64,000 nt of DNA from Perilla frutescens (Eukaryota; Streptophyta; Magnoliopsida; Lamiales; Lamiaceae): the NCBI GenBank assembly GCA_026008535.1, contig BRKX01000006.1, positions 41,838,664-41,902,663 on the forward strand, given 5' to 3'. A program made the position numbers and the translations under genes. The notes beneath the pieces were generated by a model that did no database searches, was not told the DNA's origin, and was given only the letters and a program-made list of their open reading frames with translations. Shown here piece by piece: positions 59,503-64,000 of the stretch (position 1 is its first letter; the number at the start of each line of letters is the position of its first letter).

Positions 59503-61416
59503 TTATATCTCCAAAGTAATCATTTCACTTTTGCCTTTTAACTTCCTAGCAACAGATGCTAAGACAGTTTGTCTTGAGTTGTAGGCTTCTGCAGCTTCAG
59601 CTCCTTGTTGACTGCTCTGGGCTTCTCTGTGAAATTGGTCTTGTCCCTGCTGGTGCTGTTGTTGTCTGAGGATAAGCAGCTCCCTAAGCAACCAATGTTG
59701 TTGTACTTGGGGATTTCTCCAATGTTATTGTTCAGCCTCTGTTTGTAGTGGTGGCAGTTGGATGTTGGCCCAATTGAGCAGATCGTCCATTACTTCTAAT
59801 AATGTTTGCTGATCTGGGTGAGGATGGTTTCTTCGTATGGCAAGCATCCTTTTTAGAGTGATGATTGGATTCTGTTCAGGAGTTGCTTGTCCAGCCCATT
59901 GCATGCTCCATCTCTCTTCTCTTCTCTAGAAGCTCATCCCATGAAGAGTGGTTAGGAGAAAGTGGGCTTCTGAATTGAAGCAATGTCTCCACAGGTACCA
60001 ATACATGTACCTTGAGAGAGCTTTGTATAGAGCAGCGGTGCCAATCACATCCTCAATGAAATTCTCAAAAATGAACTTGGTTACTTGTTCATTGGCCCAG
60101 CTTTTGATGACCTCAGCTCTTGAGAGAGCTCTTATGTTTTCTTCAGTTTCTGCCATCGGGGGACACGCAGTTCTGAAGTAGTCAGCCCCTGTGCCTCGTG
60201 GTGGAACTTCCCTGAGAGGCACAATGTCATCTCCCCGAACTGATGCTATATCAAACGCTTTGATGTTGAAGGGAGGCAGTTTTGGAAGGGGTGGAGGTCC
60301 TGATTACTTCTTCTTCCCTTTCGGTTGAGATGTTGCTGACTTCTTCTTGGCTTTGCCAGTTCCTTCCTTGGTTTGAACTAGTCTGGTAGAGGTTCCTTCT
60401 TCAGATGAGGCAGCCGTTGATCCAAATCGAACTTGCTGTAACGGCTTGGCTCTGATTGTGGTTCCTAACATTTGGTTGATTGGGATATTGTCTTCAGAGT
60501 TGGAGTCCTCTTGCTGTACCTCTGTGGCAATCTCTTTGTCTTTTCTTTTAGCAGACTCATCTGCTTTCTTTGAGGGAGCATCAGTTCGCTGGCTGCTTTT
60601 GATGCTTATGGTTTTTGAAGCTGGTTGTCTTCTGGCAGTTGATGGTATAAAGTCCAGCTTCTCAATCATCAATATATCAGTTTCTTCTGCCATGAAGTTG
60701 AGAGTGTTTTCCAGTATGCTGCTGATCCTGCAGGCATAACATATCTTTTGATGGAACTCATTTTCTTTCCAATGTTTTTCGACAACATCTACATACTTCT
60801 TGATTTGTTCAAAGAAGTACTGAGCCCAGTTTACTTGGACATTTGTGGTGATTGCCGCACATGCTTTGTATTTGTGCTCTGATATCTCTGAGTGACTTTC
60901 TGTTGTGCCGACAATCATTCTAGCTGAAACTGATGCTAGAATTCTATATTCTTCCTGGAAGCAGGACATGAGTGTACTGTTTTTGTAGGGATCTTCTCAG
61001 TTTGCTCGCTTCCAGATATTGTAAACTTATTCTTGGTCAACTTCCACATCTTGTAATCTTATACCAGAGGTGGGAAGTTGAGATATCCTTCCAAGCAGTT
61101 CTAGAGTGATTACCAGTTCAACTCCGCGAACTTCAGTTGTGATTCTGTCATCATATCCTTTTGAGTTCAAATAGAACTCAACTACTGGTTCAGGATAGAT
61201 CTTTGTCGGAGTGGCTTCAGTGAATCTCTTCAATCCTGATTGTTCGATCTTCGAGATTAATGAGTTGCAGAGTGGAGAATTGGAGCACTTTTCTCTATAT
61301 GCGGCTTGATCTAAGTACTTATCTCTATATAGATTCACTTGGAATCTTTGAGATGATTCACCAGTTCTTCTGAAATTGAACTTTCGTCGAACAGTTGGTG
61401 TGCACCTTTCAGCCAT
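59503..61416 (-). pseudogene. ORF A homologue of the minus-strand family 1 copy
   Basis: One frame from ATG 61416 to a stop at 59503 (about 637 codons), homologous to ORF A from its start (MAERCTPTVRRKFNF). VVEFYLN lies near 61192, NWAQYFFEQI near 60835, TEENIRALSR near 60147, YWYLWRH near 60000 and LHGMSF near 59950. It is continuous across the site where the plus copy carries the solo LTR. Stops lie at 61027, 60304 and 59926 and elsewhere, all in frame. The Gln-rich region ends at 59503 where a deletion removed the rest; the following 30 bp match the ORF C leader of the plus copy (near 27770). Confidence 0.83.
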
Positions 61417-62150
61417 GGAGTCTTTGTGAGGCTTGGAGAATGATTTGGAGAAAAGGAAATAATCTGATTTTGGCTAGATTTGAAACTGAATCCTTGATTC
61501 TCGCAATTATTTTACAGAACTGTTGAGAAAACGGAGGAAGAGAGAGGCTTCAATTCATTACTGAGTTTTGGATCGGTAAAAGTGATAGTAAAATTCAGCC
61601 ATCCTTTTTATAGAGGGAGATGGGGTTCATCCAACGGTTGTGACGTTTCATATGCTGAGATTTCAACGGTCAGATTAATTCAATCGACCCGTCGATTGGC
61701 CTTTCGATTCTATCTGTTGGGGATTAATGAGGGAAGAGAGAGAGTTTAACGATAATATTGGAGTGACACGTATTTTTACCGTTTCCACTATTGAAAATTT
61801 TGAACTTATCTGTTTCTCTCTTGTGGCTTCCTCTTGACTTGAAACTGATTACGTCATCAGTTGGTTTCGACTGTAGCTGATGATTCCATGTTGATCAGCT
61901 CTAACTGAAATGTTTTCTCATCAGTTCCTTTCTGGCCTCGACTGCTGGAGTTCAGCTATTCCTTAGTTCAACTGTTCTTTCAGTTCCGCTGCTTTTCTTC
62001 AGTTGACATTTGAACCGATGTCTTCTGTTAAGTTAATTCCAGTTCCTTTGAATATTTCATCAGTTTGAGCATTTTGTAGCTGGTGCGTTCTGCTTGACTG
62101 ATTGGATCATCAGTTGAGACCATTTGGCCAATTCTGTCTTGCTCTTTGCC
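61417..62150 (-). promoter_or_regulatory. Spacer and putative promoter before the ORF A homologue
   Basis: TATAAAAA on the minus strand at 61613-61606, 197 bp before the ATG, matches the TATA box before ORF A in the plus copy. An ACGTGTCA motif is also kept near 61770. The spacer is dense in CAGTT motifs. Confidence 0.45.
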
Positions 62151-64000
62151 TCAGTTTGAGCAAATGAACTGATGATTCAGTTGAGCTTGGAACCGCGCGC
62201 ATAGATCGACTGAATAGGAGATGTCTAGTTGGCTAGCCGTTAGGTAAAGTAGCGACCCAATGATTCCTCTGTAATATGATTGGCTAACTGATTCTCCTTC
62301 TTCATCGAGAGTTAGCTGAACTGATGTGTTCATAGGAATCTTGAGAGTTTTTCCTTTATTAGCTCCAAACTTCTTGACTAGCTCCTTAGTGTACTTGGCC
62401 TTGCTGATAAAGATCCCATCTTTCAGCTGCTTCACTTGGAGTCCTAGGAAGAATGTCATTTCTCCCATCATGCTCATCTCGAATTCGCTTTGCATTAGTT
62501 GAGCAAATCGTGTGCATAGATCTTTACTTTTTGATCCAAAAATTATGTCATCCACATAAATTTGAACCATTAAGATCTCAGTGGATCGTTCTATTCGGAA
62601 TAAAGTACGATCAATGACTCGCTTTTGAAACCCATTCTTCAGCAAGAAGGTTGTGAGAGTTTCATACCACGCTCGAGGAGCTTGCTTCAGTCCGTAGAGA
62701 GCTTTCTTCAGCTTGAAGACTTGATCACCAATTTCGAAGCCTGGCGGTTGCTCGACATACACGTCTTCCTTGAGCATTCCTTTAAGAAACGCACTCTTGA
62801 CATCCATTTGGTAGACTGTGATGTTGAAGTGAGTTGCATAGGCTAGGAACAGTTTGATGGCTTCCAATCTTGCAACTGGCACGAATGTGTAATCAAAGTC
62901 GATCCCTTCAATTTGTGAGTATCTTTTGGCTACCAGTCTTACCTTGTTCCTTGTGTTCACACCTTGTTCGTCCAGCTTGTTGCGAAAAACCCATTTTGTG
63001 CCAATGACCTTCTGGGTTTTTGGTCTATCAACAAGAAACCATACGTCATTTCTTGTGAATTGATTCAGTTCTTCTTGCATGGCCATGATCCAGTCTGAAT
63101 CTTCTAAGGCTTCTTTAATGTTTGCTGGTTCTGTTTGAGATATGAAGCATGTGAATAGTGCATGCTCAGTTGAACTTCTTGTTTGGACTCGACTTCTTGG
63201 ATCACCAACTATCTTGTCAGTTGGATGGCTTCGGAGCCATTTAGGCAAGATAGCTTCAGTTGGGTCTTCAGCTGGTTCTACTGTGGTGATGTCATCAGTC
63301 ATCCTTTCATCAGTTGGTTGGGCATCTTCATCAGTTCTTCCTCCTGTTTCAGTTGTGGGATTTATGCTCTCAGCACAATTTGTGTCTTCATTGACCAGAT
63401 TGTTCTCAACTGGTTTAGTACCAGTTTCATTGCCTTCTACTAGTAAAACTTCAAGCCGCTCTGGAACAATGTGATCCACATAGTCCTGCGAGTTCTCAGT
63501 TTCACTAGGTAGTACTTGAACTAATGTGTCTGTTGTTTCTTTGTTCCTGTACTCATTAGCAAATTCATCAAATACCAAATGACATGTTATTTCCACAACA
63601 AGAGTTCATTTATTGAACACTCTGTAAGCTTGTGCATGAGGCGAATTATACCCAAGAAATATTCCCTCATTAGCTTTAGTACTGAAAGCTTTCAGTTGAG
63701 TCTTGCCCTTGTTATGAATATAACATTTACAACCAAATATTTTAAAGTATGAAATGGAAGGCTTACGACCCTTATACAGTTCACAGGGTGTTTTGTCATG
63801 TGCGGTGATGATGGTACTTCAATTTTGAGTGTGGCAAGCTGTGTTGACTACTTCAGCCCAGTAACCTTCAGCTATGTTGGCATCAGCTATCATTGCTCGA
63901 GCTGCTTCTTTGAGTGTCCGGTTTCGCCGTTCAGCTACACTGTTTTGTTGTGGAGTTCTTGCAGTTGAGTGTTCGTGAGTGATTCTTAGTTTGTTGAGAA
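62151..64000 (-). pseudogene. pol of the minus-strand family 1 copy (integrase C-terminal part and reverse transcriptase)
   Basis: The frame enters at the right edge in the integrase core (QQNSVAERRNRT near 63930). It has TGA stops at 63821-63819 and 63608-63606, then is open from 63596 to 62151. Reverse transcriptase covers about 63130-62200 with YVDDIIFGS near 62550. It stops after the DLCARFQA block, and RNase H (present at 20330-20760 in the plus copy) is missing, joined directly to spacer sequence. Both stops sit at the same positions as stops in the plus copy. Confidence 0.9.

Larger units (their letters stand above)
45600..64000 (-). mobile_element. Second family 1 Sirevirus copy, nested and incomplete at the right edge
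   Basis: Reading from high to low coordinates: integrase and reverse transcriptase (64000-62151), ORF A copy (61416-59503), then the inserted family-3 element (59473-50021), the ORF C leader with a family-3 solo LTR (49964-48908), the ORF C copy (48861-47205), a purine tract, and the 3' LTR (46974-45600). Against the plus copy it lacks RNase H, the end of ORF A and all of ORF B. Its 5' part lies beyond the window. Confidence 0.87.

Overview
This is plant nuclear DNA. It holds an intron-containing gene for a plastid-targeted enzyme, long AT-rich stretches, and dense nested LTR retrotransposons and non-autonomous DNA transposons. The host is a eudicot; asterid is my guess from general look only. 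There is one host gene: the first ten exons of a plastidic glucose-6-phosphate dehydrogenase gene, minus strand, running off the left edge (1-2560).

Layout. 2561-13596 is intergenic. It carries a possible solo LTR (3356-3939), a hAT-type non-autonomous element with a perfect 8-bp target duplication (6479-7240), and a 2.4-kb Ty3/gypsy-type solo LTR with a 5-bp duplication (10467-12832). 13597-32391 is an 18.8-kb Ty1/copia element of the Sirevirus (SIRE) type, bounded by the duplication AATAT (family 1). 34042-41255 is a smaller, decayed Sirevirus (family 2). 42543-43852 is a minus-strand solo LTR related to family 2, and 44352-45233 is a second hAT-type element. From 45600 to the right edge lies a second family-1 copy on the minus strand. 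It is interrupted by a solo LTR of family 3 (48908-49964) and by a family-3 Sirevirus on the plus strand (50021-59473).

Main observation. All three Sirevirus families carry extra coding sequence between pol and the 3' LTR. Family 1 is extreme: after pol it has three consecutive ORFs (A 21679-25170, B 25569-27623, C 28103-29821) that look like diverged members of one protein family. The same EFY(x)N block and a second block (N-W-A-x-x-x-F-type) recur in the single accessory ORFs of families 2 and 3. B, C and the family-3 ORF each have a splice-acceptor-like CAG just before the ATG. A and C have clear TATA boxes 130-190 bp upstream, and B has a weaker one. I read this as a retrotransposon accessory-gene module, perhaps expressed from its own promoters or spliced transcripts. 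Its function is unknown to me.

Decay. Family 1 on the plus strand keeps one reading frame through gag-pol and one through each accessory ORF. Those frames are broken only by stop codons, several of them explained by C-to-T change against the minus-strand copy. Two stops in pol are shared by both copies. The 5' LTR has lost its last ~430 bp and the primer binding site. ORF A is split by a 868-bp solo LTR. None of the retrotransposons here looks autonomous.
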